From NCBI GenBank assembly GCA_027604005.1, contig JADGJT010000015.1, forward strand, positions 62,001-126,000: a DNA stretch of 64,000 nucleotides, written 5' to 3'. Positions 62,366 through 64,000 of this stretch are shown here, piece after piece (positions within the stretch are counted from its first letter, which is position 1; each line of letters starts with the position of its first letter). The position numbers and the translations under genes were made by a program. The stretch comes from Dinochytrium kinnereticum. Its lineage: Eukaryota; Chytridiomycota; Chytridiomycetes; Chytridiales; Chytridiaceae. Under the pieces are notes generated by a model. The model was not told the DNA's origin and ran no database searches. It was given only the letters and a program-made list of their open reading frames with translations.

Positions 62366-63727
62366 CTACTTCATGTTCTCGGGCCTCAGCGACCTGACAG
62401 TCACTCCCGCGCGCCACATCTCGCTCTCGCGAATCTCCTTCAGCTCAGCCTCAAGGCGCTGGCGGTAGTCGGGCCTGCCATTCTCCTCAATCGATCGCTG
62501 CGACTCGGATCCGTTGGCAACAGCAGCGTAGAGGCGCTGTTAAAATATAAAAAAGGTTGAGAGTAAATGTTAGCGCATTGACAAGAGTGCAAAGAAAGGA
62601 AAAAAAAAGGGAAATAAATGAAAAAAGAAGAAAAAAATGAGAAAAGGGGCAGATTGGCGAGGCCAGTCTACGACAAAAACGAATTGGAAAATGTTCTGCT
62701 AACCTCAAACACGGGCTTGGTGGCCGAGTAAAACTGAGGCGCCCAGTCAAGAGCTCCACGACGGGCAGTGGTGCTGCAGTTGTCGTACATCCAGTCCATA
62801 CCCTTGGCGCCAATGAGCGGGTAGAGAGACTGAGTCGCCTCCTCAACAGTCTCGTTAAAGGCCTCAGAGGGCGAGTGTCCATTCTTGCGCAAAACCTCAT
62901 ACTGCGCCTGGAACATGCCCTGAATGGCTCCCATCAGCACTCCACGCTCACCAGTGAGGTCAGAAAACACCTCCTTCTCGCTGTATAAAAGAAAGAGAAA
63001 AAAGAAGAAAAAAAAACAAAACAAAAAAAAGACAAAAAGGTCAGCCAAAAAATTCATCACTTTCATGCTTCATCAAAACAATAGACAAAAAAAAAAGAGG
63101 AAAAACTCACAAGGTCGTCTCGTAAAGGTAACCGGAACCAATGGCAACACCAAGGGCAAAGGCCCTCTCACGAGCCTTGCCAGAAACGTCCTGCCAGATG
63201 GCCACAGAAGAGTTGATGCCACGGCCCTCCAAAAAGAGCGACCTGACGGTGGCGCCCGATCCCTTGGGAGCCGCCAGAATGACGTCAACATCAGGAGGCG
63301 ACACAATGCCAGTCTGCTTGTTAAAGACGACACCAAACCCATGCGAAAAGTACAGGGTCTTGCCCTTGGTGACAAAAGGCTTGAGGGCGGGCCAGAGCTC
63401 CTTCTGGGCGGCATCAGAGAGAAGGTTCATGATGACGGTTCCACGGGCCGCCGCCTCCTCGATCGAAAAGAGGGTCTTGCCAGGCACCCAACCGTCAGCC
63501 TGGGCCTGCTTCCAAGAGTGGCCATCCTTGCGAACGCCCACCACCACGTTTAGGCCATTGTCACGCATGTTGAGGGACTGGGCCATGCCCTGGGTGCCGT
63601 ATCCAATGACGGCCATCACATCCTTGGCAAAGATCTGCTGGAGCTTCTCGCGGGGAAAGTCGCTGCGCTCCCAGACGGTCTCGAGGGTGCCGGCAAAGTC
63701 AAGGGTCTTGATGCCCCTCTTTTGGAC
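62366..63727 (-). CDS. ILV5: ketol-acid reductoisomerase (Ilv5), 5' end outside window
   Basis: Second enzyme of valine/isoleucine synthesis, in mitochondria; also linked to mtDNA stability in yeast. From VQKRGIKTLDFAGTLETVWE: NADPH-binding DVMAVIGYGTQGMAQSLNMR, NVVVGVRKDGHSWKQAQADG, GKTLYFSHGFGVVFNKQTG, VDVILAAPKGSGATVRSLFL, LGVAIGSGYLYETT, then an intron (about 62980-63105), FEKEVFSDLTGERGVLMG, HSPSEAFNETVEEATQSLYP and WMYDNCSTTARRGALDWAPQ. A second intron (about 62538-62700) precedes RLYAAVANGSESQRSIEENG; the end is VRSLRPENMK. The frame is open above 63727 to an ATG at 63859, but that stretch is not presequence-like and ends in an acceptor (AAGCAG), so the first exon is probably beyond the window edge. 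Confidence 0.93.
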
Positions 63728-64000
63728 CTGCTTTTCAAAGGAGGGAGAGGTTGAGTTTGGGGTTTCAAAAGCGTCATTTTGAGAAAATTCAAGGAAAGGA
63801 AAATTTTTTGAATAATAATCAGAAATGAAACATGTGGGCGGGTGGGGAAGGAAATTCATTTGATTCTGATTTTGCCATCGAAATGAATGAAGGGAGAAAG
63901 AAAGAAGAGGGAAGAGGGAATGAAGGAATGAATGGAGTCGCGCTTGTCCTCTCTCTCCAGACTAAAAAGGAGAGAGACAGGAAGGAATGAAACAACAGAA

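Overview
The window is nuclear DNA from a eukaryote, most likely an early-diverging (chytrid-like, zoosporic) fungus. Genes are split by many very short GT-AG introns, mostly 35-65 nt, and lie tens of bases apart on alternating strands. Svf1, a KARI of the fungal mitochondrial type and a cytochrome b5-acyl-CoA dehydrogenase fusion point to fungi. Nicastrin and the mitochondrial calcium uniporter, which many Dikarya lack, point away from the crown lineages. The placement is inference from gene content; I see no rRNA or marker that fixes a species. A run of 10 Ns at 26829-26838 is a scaffold join, so linkage across it is not proven.

Layout. 1-9.8 kb: 3' part of RAD16 (+), nicastrin (+), NUP50-like (-), VPS26 (-), mitochondrial thioredoxin (-), a START-domain protein (+), SURF6/Rrp14 (-). 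10-19.7 kb: G-alpha 1 (+), a long many-exon HEAT-like protein with a Tti2-like C-terminal half (-), Sfr1/Mei5-like (+), INCENP (-), RhoGAP (+), mitochondrial IF3 (-). 19.9-26.8 kb: Qa-SNARE (+), WDR89-like (+), CENP-A (-), MCU (+), CHTOP/FoP-like (-), SMU1 (+). 26.8-40.4 kb: gap, an unrecognised small spliced gene (-), G-alpha 2 (+), ORC2 (-), DTWD1 (+), ADA3 (-), CAF-1 p60 (-), SMC5 (+). 40.5-52.9 kb: cyt b5-ACAD (-), PP4R3 (-), DUF4604/KIAA1143-like (+), gamma-glutamyltransferase (-), makorin (+), CDK7 (+). 53.5-64 kb: Svf1 (+), DBP3 (+), a Ser-rich IQ-motif repeat protein (-), KARI (-, 5' end cut off).

The genes are mostly single-copy housekeeping genes and do not form an operon or one pathway. 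Chromosome biology is well represented: RAD16, Sfr1, INCENP, CENP-A, ORC2, ADA3, CAF-1 p60, SMC5 and CDK7. Two heterotrimeric G-protein alpha subunits lie 18 kb apart. Many neighbours start head to head with only 26-121 bp between start codons, so shared two-way promoters are likely; one convergent pair of stop codons is 1 bp apart.

I did not find a clearly new multi-gene system. The points most worth following are the nicastrin with a peptidase-like EE motif, the HEAT/Tti2 gene that only appears when about a dozen small exons are joined, the unrecognised spliced gene next to G-alpha 2, the IF3 with a doubled N-domain-like segment, and the repeat-rich IQ protein. Exon joins were made by eye from reading frame, GT-AG sites and remembered family motifs, so individual boundaries may be off by a few bases.
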